Source: Bog-473 sp963755375
GTDB lineage: Bacteria; Actinomycetota; Acidimicrobiia; Acidimicrobiales; RAAP-2
Length of the DNA: 64,000 nt
NCBI GenBank assembly: GCA_963755375.1
Contig: CAVWKG010000016.1
Location: forward strand, 1,550,001 to 1,614,000
Direction of reading: 5' to 3'
Shown: positions 8,530 to 16,366 of the stretch, piece by piece
Position numbering within the stretch: the first letter of the stretch is position 1
Layout of the letters: each line of letters opens with the position of its first letter
Translations under genes and position numbers: made by a program
Notes under the pieces: generated by a model
The model's database searches: none
Told to the model about the DNA's origin: nothing
The model's input: the letters and a program-made list of their open reading frames with translations, nothing else

Positions 8530-11036
8530 GCGACGACGTTGACCAGCCGGGGCGGGCGGACGACGACACGCTTTGGTGTCGCCCCGCCCAGTGCGTCGAT
8601 CACCTTCGCCGAGGCCAGCGCGGCCTCCTGGGCGTCTCCGTCAGAGATGCCGGCATCCACATCGATCCGGTCGCGCACCTTGCCGTTGACCTGGACCACC
8701 ATGGTCACGATTTCCTCGCGGACGAGGTCGGGGTCGAAGGTCGGCCAGCGCTGCAAGTGGACCGATGGCTCGCCGGGGTGGCGGCGCTCCCAGAGCTCGG
8801 CCGTGACGTGTGGGGACATGACCGCGAGGAGCAAGAGGAGCGAATCGAGTGCCTCGTTCCAGACGTCGACGTGGGGGGCCGCTGTCGCCGTGTTGCCGTT
8901 GCCGCTCTCGCCCATGTCGGTGCCGCGCCCGTAGCGCTGCACCAGGTTGAGCAGTTCCATGCAGTGCGCCACCGCCGTGTTGTAGGACCAGCGCTCCACG
9001 TCGCGGGTGACGTCGGCGATGGTGCGGTGCACGGCCTGGCGCACCGCCCGATCGGCCTCCGTCTGCTCCCCCGCGCGGAGCGCCTGGTCGGCCGTGCAGG
9101 TGCGCCACAACCGGTCGAAGAAGCGCCCGCAGCCGTCAATGACCTGGTCGGTCTGGTCGGACCAGTCCATGTCGTCAAACGGCGGGCCCACGAAGAGGTG
9201 GAACAGGCGCAGGGCGTCCGCACCGACGGTGTCGAAGTAGTGCTCGGGAGCGATGAGGTTCCCCTTGGACTTGGACATCTTGGTCCCGTCCATGCGGATC
9301 ATGCCCTGCGCGAGGTAATGCTTGAAGGGCTCCGGGTCGAGCCCCGGCGCCAGCCCGACGTCGATCAGGGCGCGCGTATAGAACCGGGCGTAGAGCAAGT
9401 GGAGGATGGCGTGCTCAATCCCGCCGATGTACTGGTCGACGGGCATGAAGTGCCGCGCCGCCACGGGCGCGAACGGCTGCTCGGTGTTCCAGGGATCGCA
9501 GAAGCGCAGGAAGTACCACGACGAGTCGACGAAGGTGTCCATGGTGTCGGTCTCGCGACGGGCCGGACCGCCGCAGACCGGGCAAGTGGTGTGGAGGAAG
9601 CCCTCGTGGAAGGCAAGGGGCGACTGACCCGTCGGCAGGAACTCGACGTCGTCGGGAGCCACAATGGGCAGCTGGTCCTCGGGCACCGGCACCACGCCGT
9701 GATCGGGGCAGTACACGGCGGGGATCGGGCAACCCCAGAAGCGCTGACGGGACACGAGCCAGTCGCGCAGGCGGTAGTTGACCTTGCGTTCGCCGACACC
9801 CTGCTCCCCGAGCCAGTCGATGGCCAGGGCCTTTGCCGTCTCGACGTCAAGACCGTCGAGGAAGCCGCTGTTGATCTTGACGCCTTCACCCGTGTACGCC
9901 TCGCCCCCGTTGGCGTCCCAGTCGTCGGGGGGCTGCACGGTGCGCACGATCGGGAGCTGGTGCTGGGTGGCGAAGACCCAGTCGCGCTCGTCTTCGGCGG
10001 GCACGGCCATGATCGCCCCGGTGCCGTAGCCCATGAGCACGTAGTCGGCCACGTAGAGCGGGACCGGACGGGTGGTGAACGGGTTGATGACATTGCTGCC
10101 GGTGTAGGCGCCGCGCTTGCCCAGGGCCCCGACATCACCCTCCGCCATGCGCTCGATGTCGGTGGCGGCGGCGGCCCGGGTGCGCAACGCGTCGATGGCG
10201 TCCCTCCGGTCGGCCGTGGTCAGTTCGTCGACGAGCGGATGCTCGGGCGCCATCACGGCATAGGTCATGCCGAAACTGGTGTCGGGACGGGTAGTGAAGA
10301 CCCGCACGGTCACGTCCGGGCGGCCCTCCACGACAAGGTCGAACTCTGCGCCCTCGGAACGCCCGATCCAGTTGCGCTGCATGAGCTTGGCCCGATCGGG
10401 CCACTCCAGTGCGTCCAGGGCGTCGAGGAGCTCGTCGGCGTACTGGGTGATGCGGAAGAACCACTGCTCCAGGTCGCGTTTGATGACGACATCACCAGAG
10501 CGTTCACACGTGCCGTCGGCGAGCACCTGCTCGTTGGCCAGCACGGTCTGACAGCCGGGACACCAGTTGACCGGGGCCAGGGCCCGGTAGGCCAGGCCCG
10601 CCTCCCAGAATCGCAAGAAGATGAGCTGATTCCACTTGATGTAGGCGGGGTCGTGGCTGTGGATCTCCCGGCGCCAGTCGTAGACGGCACCGAGGCGCCG
10701 GAGTGAGGCCGTGAGCTCGGCGATGCGGGCGTCGGTGAAGATCCGCGGATGGGTCCCCGTCTTGATGGCGGCGTTCTCGGCGGGCAGGCCGAACGAATCA
10801 AACCCGATCGGGCTCAAGACCCCTTTGCCCTGCATGGTCTGGTAGCGGACCGTCAGGTCGCCCAGGGTGTAGTTCCGGACGTGACCCTGATGGGCCGCAC
10901 CGGACGGGTAGGGGTACATGCAGAGCGCATAGAACTTCTCCCGGGGGTCGTCGTTGTCGATCTGGTAGGTGCCCTCGTCGTCCCAGTGGCGCTGCCATTT
11001 GCGCTCCACCGCAGCGACGTCGTACGCGCGTGCCAT
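8526..11036 (-). CDS. leuS: Leucyl-tRNA synthetase
   Basis: An 836-residue class I synthetase that charges tRNA-Leu and proofreads in a CP1 editing domain. The HIGH-like motif is PYPSGAAHQGHVRNYTLGD near residues 42-60 (HQGH form); the KMSKS loop is GTKMSKSKGN. Editing-domain residues around TTRPDTSFG and the zinc-type CPVCGGPAR segment are present. Length is normal for bacterial LeuRS. It starts at ATG 11034-11036. Its 3' end abuts the decayed reductase gene on the other strand. Confidence 0.97.
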   Translation of the reverse strand: MARAYDVAAVERKWQRHWDDEGTYQIDNDDPREKFYALCMYPYPSGAAHQGHVRNYTLGDLTVRYQTMQGKGVLSPIGFDSFGLPAENAAIKTGTHPRIFTDARIAELTASLRRLGAVYDWRREIHSHDPAYIKWNQLIFLRFWEAGLAYRALAPVNWCPGCQTVLANEQVLADGTCERSGDVVIKRDLEQWFFRITQYADELLDALDALEWPDRAKLMQRNWIGRSEGAEFDLVVEGRPDVTVRVFTTRPDTSFGMTYAVMAPEHPLVDELTTADRRDAIDALRTRAAAATDIERMAEGDVGALGKRGAYTGSNVINPFTTRPVPLYVADYVLMGYGTGAIMAVPAEDERDWVFATQHQLPIVRTVQPPDDWDANGGEAYTGEGVKINSGFLDGLDVETAKALAIDWLGEQGVGERKVNYRLRDWLVSRQRFWGCPIPAVYCPDHGVVPVPEDQLPIVAPDDVEFLPTGQSPLAFHEGFLHTTCPVCGGPARRETDTMDTFVDSSWYFLRFCDPWNTEQPFAPVAARHFMPVDQYIGGIEHAILHLLYARFYTRALIDVGLAPGLDPEPFKHYLAQGMIRMDGTKMSKSKGNLIAPEHYFDTVGADALRLFHLFVGPPFDDMDWSDQTDQVIDGCGRFFDRLWRTCTADQALRAGEQTEADRAVRQAVHRTIADVTRDVERWSYNTAVAHCMELLNLVQRYGRGTDMGESGNGNTATAAPHVDVWNEALDSLLLLLAVMSPHVTAELWERRHPGEPSVHLQRWPTFDPDLVREEIVTMVVQVNGKVRDRIDVDAGISDGDAQEAALASAKVIDALGGATPKRVVVRPPRLVNVVA

Positions 11037-11183
11037 GCCACCAGGGTAGGCGACACTCCGCGGGCTTCTGAGCCGTCTGGCCGGCGGTCGTGAGCGCTGG
11101 CGGGCGTCCGTTTTGGGCCGGTCTCGGCCCTTGGGGCGGGAGAGAGCGGGTGCCGACGACTGCTATCGTGATCCCCCACCACT

Positions 11184-11260
11184 GGGGGCGTAGCTCAGCT
11201 GGTAGAGCGCCTGACTGGCAGTCAGGAGGTTCGTGGGTTCAAGTCCCATCGCCTCCACCA
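11184..11260 (+). tRNA. tRNA-Ala (GGC)
   Basis: A 77-nt cloverleaf with encoded CCA. The acceptor stem pairs GGGGGCG with CGCCTCC and includes G3:U70, the alanine identity pair. The D arm is GCTC/GAGC. The anticodon stem CCTGA/TCAGG holds the loop CTGGCAG with anticodon GGC at 11217-11219. The T arm is GTGGG/CCCAT with loop TTCAAGT. The variable loop is one base longer than common. It is followed directly by a transposase remnant and a lower-GC island. Confidence 0.95.
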
Positions 11261-11284
11261 AATTGTTCGACCGAGGCACATCGC

Positions 11285-11450
11285 TTCACACGGCGTCGTC
11301 TTCTGCGGTAGACGCTCGTAGGGCGTCTGACCCCCCAGGGAGCCACGGGGCTGAGCGTCGTTGTAGGAGTCCTGCCACTCCTGGCGCTCCCGATGGAAGA
11401 GATCCGAGGAGTCGATGACCTGCCCCTCGAGCGACAGTTCGCATTCCTCC
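11285..11450 (-). mobile_element. Remnant of an IS481/IS3-type transposase (C-terminal end)
   Basis: On the minus strand this stretch encodes LEGQVIDSSDLFHRERQEW followed by QDSYNDAQPRGSLGGQTPYE and RLPQKT. This resembles the last 50 residues of rve-type integrase-core transposases, which normally end in FYN..RPHGALGGQTPYERLRQKT. The catalytic DDE core and the insertion-sequence ends are not visible. The YN..RP residues have drifted, and no start or intact gene exists. It lies about 25 bp after tRNA-Ala, at the entrance of the low-GC island. The downstream peptide RRWDLNPRTS in the same frame is just antisense tRNA. Confidence 0.6.
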
Positions 11451-11540
11451 GTCAGGTGTGCGTCGGCACGGCAGCAGGAATTCCCGAAAGTGACGACTGA
11501 CGCCGCCAAGGTCATGCAAGGCGGCGACACTCTCCAATCG

Positions 11541-11966
11541 CTATTTGCGGGCTTTCTTCACCGCCTTAGTCAGCTCCTTCATTTGTTTACGAAGGTTCTC
11601 CAACTCCGGTCGGATGTCGTTCGATTGTTTGCTGACTTCAGGGGTTGTCTCATCGACTCGCTCCGAGATCCTGTCAATCGTTTCCGAAATCTCATCGATG
11701 TGTTTCGCGAAGACAACAAGACTGGAAAGAGTCGCACGAGAAAGCAGATCTACTTTGTCTGCGCGGCCGTTCGTCGACTCCTGGCCCGCCTTCGCGTTGA
11801 TCCAGTCGACCTTTTCCGAAATGGCGTCGATGTGCTTCGCAAGTGTGGCGAGGCCCCGAAAGGCCTCGCGTCCCAGCAAATCTGCCTTCGCGGTCATGCT
11901 GGGAGAAGCGTCGTAACTCCGTTGAGCCGCCTCAATGAGCGACTCGATTTCGCCTTGCGCGCTCAC
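11541..11966 (-). CDS. Hypothetical coiled-coil protein with an internal duplication
   Basis: A 141-residue, entirely helical-looking protein of unknown function. Two similar segments about 44 residues apart, LLGREAFRGLATLAKHIDAI (residues 30-49) and LLSRATLSSLVVFAKHIDEI (74-93), each continue into a heptad-like helix (SEKVDWI, SETIDRI). The C-terminus is Lys-rich (MKELTKAVKKARK). The general look is like phasin or granule-associated proteins, but no family is recognised. It starts at GTG 11964-11966. GC is clearly lower than in the surrounding chromosome, consistent with acquired DNA. Confidence 0.6.
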   Translation of the reverse strand: MSAQGEIESLIEAAQRSYDASPSMTAKADLLGREAFRGLATLAKHIDAISEKVDWINAKAGQESTNGRADKVDLLSRATLSSLVVFAKHIDEISETIDRISERVDETTPEVSKQSNDIRPELENLRKQMKELTKAVKKARK

Positions 11967-12615
11967 GCCGCAAGCCTACAACTCGGTGAATCTCCGCATT
12001 ACATCAACCACGATGGCAGAGTCGAGGTGCTTGAACTTGACCGATCCGTTCCGGTGGATCTCACGAGAGCGGGTGTCCTAAAAGACGGTACCGCCGATGG
12101 ATCTTGTTGCCAGGAATCCGTCAGGCGATCCTCCCGCGCAATCGAGCTGGCCAATGCTGGGCGCGATCGCGAAATGACCGCGCTTGCACAAGGTGTCGAC
12201 TATGACGGCACCTTCGTCGCATGAGGGTCAGCAGAACATGAACCTGACGCCCGCATTTCCTGTCGCAGTTGGCCGCGAAGCTCGGTATTCCGGCGCAACA
12301 GATCCCGAGTATGAATTTCGTCGGGGTCCGTCTGGGCAATACGCCCGTGTCCTCGGTGCACGACGTGGAAAAGAACCTCGCAATTTTGAAGAGTCTCGGA
12401 TTATTTCCGTCGTCAACTCGTGTTCGTCATTGCCCGGCGGGCCACCTCGTTCTCCGTCCTGACCCTCATCGGCGTCCCTTTGGGTGTGGTCGGTGGCCGT
12501 TGGGGGACACAAGAAGGAGATTCCCACGCCTTTCCAGCGGCATGAGGTCGTCTGCCGGTGGCAGCAGCCGCCACTGTGGTTCATCCCACGCTCGTATACT
12601 TTGGGCCGGGGCCAA
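11967..12615 (+). other. Low-GC stretch without an intact gene; one possible protein fragment
   Basis: About 650 bp where no convincing full gene is visible. One frame between 12248 and 12420 on the plus strand gives a protein-like stretch, PHFLSQLAAKLGIPAQQ followed by VGVRLGNTPVSSVHDVEKN and LAILKSLGLF, bounded by a stop and no good start, so it may be a gene relic. I do not recognise the family. The remainder shows only short conflicting frames. Confidence 0.4.
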
Positions 12616-13066
12616 GGTCGCATTGGAAGGGGCAGGGTGAGTACAGGTTCGAACGACGCAACGCGAGCCGGCGTGGACGTCGCGTCTGAGGGGCACCCAA
12701 CGGGCCACTTCGTGCAGCCGCGGTGGAGGTCGAATGCTCGGTGCCTCGGCAGCCTGCGCTACAGGCAACAGCGGAAACCCGGATGACTGGATGCACGGAT
12801 TCCTTAGCCAGGAGATACAAGATCTCGTCGGCATCGAGAAAGATGAAGGCATCGCGACACGACTTTAAGCGGAGGGGTTCGATGCCCACCTGGCGAGCGC
12901 CCAGGATCTCTAACTCGGGCGGATATGTGACACCGTATTCGCTGGCGAGATCATCGAGCACGTAGACGACGTGCACGGGTTCCTCGCCAGCATTCGGCGA
13001 CATCTCACACCAACCGGCATGCTGGTGCTCACGGCGCCAAGCTCGTTTTATGTCCCGTTCGCATAA
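12616..13066 (+). pseudogene. Decayed SAM-dependent methyltransferase
   Basis: Reading the plus strand gives GHPTGHFVQPRWRS, then after a frame change CATGNSGNPDDWMHGFLSQE and IQDLVGIEKDEG, a stop (TAA), AEGFDAHLASAQDL, a second stop, and then CDTVFAGEIIEHVDDVHGFL and ASIRRHLTPTGMLVLTAP. This is the recognisable order of a class I methyltransferase: motif I, the acidic residue after beta-2, and the 'GEIIEHV..GFL..IRRHLTPGG.LVLT' block. Two in-frame stops and at least one frameshift make it non-functional. It sits immediately upstream of an intact methyltransferase from a different subfamily. Confidence 0.7.
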
Positions 13067-13074
13067 AGTCAGAC

Positions 13075-13731
13075 ATGGGATCCTTTTCCAACTGGTTACA
13101 TACCAACCGCTTCATCCGAAGAGCGGGATACTCGTTGAGTTGGAAGCTTGGGGAAATGGTCCGCGTCACTCCGAACAGACGACACTTCCTCTACGACTTT
13201 CCGACTGAGTCGGTGTGCGCGGAAATCGGCGTTTTTCGCGGCGAGTGGACGCGACATCTTCTCGAAGTGACACGTCCGATGGAACTTCACTTGATCGATG
13301 TTTGGTGGGAGCTCTACGGGGACTTCTTCCCCGATTGGGGTAGTTACACGGACTTCGGGCATCTCGAGACTCGACGTGCCTACGACGACACCCAGAAGGT
13401 CATTACTGAGACGGTCCCTCCCGGGACGAACGTCGTTACCCACGTCGGCGACGACTGCGAGATCCTCGAAACCTTCCCGGATGCGTTCTTCGATTGGGTT
13501 TACCTGGACTCCTCTCATACGTACGAAGACACGCTCAAGGAACTCGAAGTGCTATCCCGCAAGGTGAAACCCAATGGTTTCATCTCTGGAGACGATTGGC
13601 TGGACGACGACGATCCGCAGGCGGAGTGGAACGGCGGATGCGGAGTTGCGATCTATGACTTCTGCCTGGCGAATAACTGGATTGTCGACCGGCGTGACAA
13701 CTTCAGGCAGTGGCGGATTTCCCGCCGATAG
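13075..13731 (+). CDS. Class I SAM-dependent methyltransferase (Methyltransf_24 type)
   Basis: A 218-residue protein with motif I VCAEIGVFRGEWTRHLLE (residues 45-62), the acidic end of beta-2 in LHLIDVWWELYGD, and FFDWVYLDSSHTYEDTLKEL, typical of Methyltransf_24 proteins. These modify sugars or small molecules, often in surface polysaccharide loci. Its GC is lower than the flanking genome and it follows a decayed methyltransferase, so both may be remains of a transferred surface-glycan locus. It starts at ATG 13075. Confidence 0.8.
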   Translation: MGSFSNWLHTNRFIRRAGYSLSWKLGEMVRVTPNRRHFLYDFPTESVCAEIGVFRGEWTRHLLEVTRPMELHLIDVWWELYGDFFPDWGSYTDFGHLETRRAYDDTQKVITETVPPGTNVVTHVGDDCEILETFPDAFFDWVYLDSSHTYEDTLKELEVLSRKVKPNGFISGDDWLDDDDPQAEWNGGCGVAIYDFCLANNWIVDRRDNFRQWRISRR

Positions 13732-14238
13732 ATCATTGCAGCCTCAATGGCAGGTTGGAGCCGGGCGCGCGTTCACGATTTGTTGGTCCACCCGCATATA
13801 GCGTCTCTAGAGTGCTGTTCGGTGCGACCCCGCAACGGCTCTTCAGGGTGGTTCGCGGCCCGCTCGATAGGCGACACCTGGCCTCGCTCTCTGACCTGTA
13901 CGAGTCGGGTCAGGCTGCCGTCGGCGGGATTGTCGACTCCAACCAGCGCACAATCTCGCCTCCATGTGGTCCTGAGCAGTCACGTCCTTCACTGTGAGCC
14001 GATGCCCCTTGAGGAGCCTGGTGCGTCTGTCGGCACTACGGGATCCGGGGGCGTGCACCGTCGGTCACGAACATCCGAGGCGACGCTCAACCGGCGGTTC
14101 GGCTGGTGACGTTCGTTGGCGTATTCAACCGAGCGTTTTCCGCCCGACGACTGAAGACCTAGATTCTCCCTTATGCGAGTACGTTCGGTGCGGCGAAAAC
14201 TCGAGCCCCATGTGGCAGAGCGCGTCGATCGAGCAGCC
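13732..14238. other. Non-coding stretch between methyltransferase and SGNH hydrolase
   Basis: Around 500 bp with no convincing gene on either strand. Short frames exist (for example one reading RVLFGATPQRLFRVVRGPLD at about 13811-13870), but without starts, ribosome-binding sites or recognisable families. It marks the right border of the low-GC island and probably contains the promoter for the SGNH hydrolase. Confidence 0.4.
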
Positions 14239-15984
14239 ATGTCGCGATCGAACCGGCGGAAGCTGCTCATCGTGACCCTGGTCGGGATGATGGCTGCTCT
14301 CGGGCTGGTCGGGACGAGCTCGGTAGTTCGATCTCCGCTGGCAGCCGCTGTCCAGGCCCCGACGCCGCCCCAGTACTACGTGGCCCTCGGAGACTCCATT
14401 GCCGCGGGAGTGGGCGCCAGCACCCCAGCCAATGACTACGTGAACTTGGTCTACCAGCACGAACTGGTCAGTCACCCAGGCCTCAAGTTGGTGAACTTGG
14501 CCTGCTCGGGGGCGACGACCGGCTCGGTCATCAACGGGCCCGGCTGCTCGTACACGACGGGCACGCAGTTGGGCGACGCCGAAGCCTTCCTTCGGTCCCA
14601 CCCCGGCCAAGTGGCGATGCTCACCGTTGACATCGGGGCGAACGATGTGGATGGGTGCATTGGCTCCTCCGGCATCGAGGCGTCCTGCGTGCAGGCGGGC
14701 TTGAATCAAATTTCTTCGAACCTGCCCATCATCCTCAGTGGCTTGAGAGCGGCAGATCCCACAGTGGCCATCTACGGAATGGACTACTACGACCCCTTTC
14801 TCGACCAGTGGCTGACCGGCGCCAGTGGTCAGACGGTGGCTCAAGCTTCCGAGGGAGGCGCTGTCGATCTCAACGCTGAACTGGGGCAGATCTACAGTGC
14901 CAACCGGGCTGCCATGGCAGATCCTGCGACGCTCTTCCAGACCACCAATTTCGCTTTGACCGGGTCATACAACGCCATGACGGTTCCCGAGAACGTTGCC
15001 CTCATCTGCGCGTGGACCCTGATGTGCAGCCAGAACAACATCCATCCGAACGACGAAGGTCACGCCGAAATCGCGCTGGCCTTCGAAGAGACCATCGATC
15101 AACCTCCGACCACTTCGGTGCTCGTCCCTTCGGGCGGCGCCGCGTTGAGCGGCAACGCGGTGCTTGACGCGAGCGCCGCCGATGTCGGCGGCGTGGCCAA
15201 AGTCCAATTCGCCCTCACCGGCGGGTCGCTGAACGAGACGGTGGTGGGGACTGCGGTGCCGACCATCTACGGCTCTATCTTCGTCTTCAACACCACGACC
15301 GTGGCGAACGGCACCTACACCCTTCAGAGTGAGGCCTCGGACACGGCCGGCAACACCGGGTTCAGCGTCGGCGTCCAGGTCACGGTCAACAACCCCCCGC
15401 CGACGACGTCGGTGCTCGTCCCTTCGGGCGGCGCCACGTTGAGCGGCAACGCGGTGCTTGACGCGAGCGCCGCCGATGTCGGCGGCGTGGCCAAAGTCCA
15501 ATTCGCCCTCACCGGCGGGTCGCTGAACGAGACGGTGGTGGGGACTGCGGTGCCGACCATCTACGGCTCTATCTTCGTCTTCAACACCACGACCGTGGCG
15601 AACGGCACCTACACCCTTCAGAGTGAGGCCTCGGACACGGCCGGCAACACCGGGTTCAGCGTCGGCGTCCAGGTCACGGTCAACAACCCCCCGCCGACGA
15701 CGTCGGTGCTCGTCCCTTCGGGCGGCGCCACGTTGAGCGGCAACGCGGTGCTTGACGCGAGCGCCGCCGATGTCGGCGGCGTGGCCAAAGTCCAATTCGC
15801 CCTCACCGGCGGGTCGCTGAACGAGACGGTGGTGGGGACTGCGGTGCCGACCATCTACGGCTCTATCTTCGTCTTCAACACCACGACCGTGGCGAACGGC
15901 ACCTACACCCTTCAGAGTGAGGCCTCGGACACGGCCGGCAACACCGGGTTCAGCGTCGGCGTCCAGGTCACGGTCAAGAACTGA
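14239..15984 (+). CDS. Secreted SGNH/GDSL hydrolase with three tandem Ig-like repeats
   Basis: A 581-residue exported esterase/lipase-like enzyme. From ATG 14239 the protein starts with basic residues and a hydrophobic signal segment (KLLIVTLVGMMAALGLVG). The catalytic domain has the block I serine in ALGDSIAAG (Ser53), the block III Asn in DIGANDV (Asn135) and the block V IHPNDEGH (Asp272, His275). The C-terminal half is three near-identical 98-residue Ig-like modules (TSVLVPSGGATLSGNAVLDA ... TLQSEASDTAGNTGFSVGV), probably wall-binding or spacer domains. An in-frame start at 14173 would add 22 residues before the signal; I prefer 14239. Confidence 0.85.
   Translation: MSRSNRRKLLIVTLVGMMAALGLVGTSSVVRSPLAAAVQAPTPPQYYVALGDSIAAGVGASTPANDYVNLVYQHELVSHPGLKLVNLACSGATTGSVINGPGCSYTTGTQLGDAEAFLRSHPGQVAMLTVDIGANDVDGCIGSSGIEASCVQAGLNQISSNLPIILSGLRAADPTVAIYGMDYYDPFLDQWLTGASGQTVAQASEGGAVDLNAELGQIYSANRAAMADPATLFQTTNFALTGSYNAMTVPENVALICAWTLMCSQNNIHPNDEGHAEIALAFEETIDQPPTTSVLVPSGGAALSGNAVLDASAADVGGVAKVQFALTGGSLNETVVGTAVPTIYGSIFVFNTTTVANGTYTLQSEASDTAGNTGFSVGVQVTVNNPPPTTSVLVPSGGATLSGNAVLDASAADVGGVAKVQFALTGGSLNETVVGTAVPTIYGSIFVFNTTTVANGTYTLQSEASDTAGNTGFSVGVQVTVNNPPPTTSVLVPSGGATLSGNAVLDASAADVGGVAKVQFALTGGSLNETVVGTAVPTIYGSIFVFNTTTVANGTYTLQSEASDTAGNTGFSVGVQVTVKN
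15103..15984 (+). repeat. Three tandem 294-bp repeats inside the SGNH hydrolase gene
   Basis: Copies at 15103-15396, 15397-15690 and 15691-15984, each exactly 294 bp (98 codons), so frame is kept. Copies 2 and 3 look identical apart from the last codons. Copy 1 differs at only a handful of bases near its start (for example gccgcgttg versus gccacgttg). The third copy ends in the stop codon. Such identity at silent positions means recent duplication or ongoing homogenisation. Confidence 0.95.
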
Positions 15985-16035
15985 CTCCACTTCGACCGAC
16001 GTCCTGAGCCAGCCCGTTGAGGCTCGGCGACGGTC

Positions 16036-16362
16036 CTAGGGCCACGCGAGACGGGTCTCGGCCACCCGGCCTCCCTCCACTTCGAGGGAGGCCACGGGTC
16101 CCTTCGCTTCACCGCGCAGGCGAACCTCGTAGCTCCCGTGCCCGAGGGCAGGGAACAGAGCGGCGTACATCTCGCCATCGGGGATGTGCCGGGCGCGGAC
16201 GGCGACATGAGTGCCGTCCCACGGAGCACCGCCACGGCGGATCTCGATTTCGGAGCCCGCGAGGGCCGCCGGTGCATGCACGATGGCGGCGCCGACATCA
16301 CCCCCGATGTCGAGCACGACAGACCCCTCTTCGCTGGGACCGAGTAGATGGTGAGTGTCCAT
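16036..16362 (-). CDS. Small hypothetical protein, paralogue of the 18468-18824 product
   Basis: A 108-residue protein of unknown function, probably cytoplasmic since no signal is seen. It is all-beta-looking, with VVLDIGGDVGAAIVHAPAAL, GSEIEIRR and SYEVRLRG. The same pattern (VFVDIGEGVGAAVIY, GTELEIRP, TWELRVRG) is in the 118-residue protein at 18468-18824, so the two are paralogues flanking the DUF4331 gene. It follows the DUF4331 stop by 4 bp and is surely co-transcribed. A perfect 10-bp inverted repeat (16068-16077/16084-16093) lies within its 3' part. Confidence 0.7.
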   Translation of the reverse strand: MDTHHLLGPSEEGSVVLDIGGDVGAAIVHAPAALAGSEIEIRRGGAPWDGTHVAVRARHIPDGEMYAALFPALGHGSYEVRLRGEAKGPVASLEVEGGRVAETRLAWP

Positions 16363-16366
16363 GGCG

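Noticed and set aside
8757..10706. 649-residue open frame opposite leuS
   Set aside because: It is antisense to the whole conserved leuS reading frame and has the His/Val/Arg/Gly-rich composition typical of GC-rich shadow frames.
11222..11285. Peptide ending WWRRWDLNPRTS
   Set aside because: This well-known spurious peptide is antisense tRNA 3' end, not a protein.
12581..13003. 140-residue minus-strand frame reading VHVVYVLDDLASEYGVTYPP
   Set aside because: It is the reverse complement of the methyltransferase pseudogene, whose plus-strand motifs are far more specific.
14965..15990. 341-residue minus-strand frame across the 294-bp repeats
   Set aside because: It is the reverse-frame shadow of the Ig-like repeats; its own repetition merely follows the DNA repeat.
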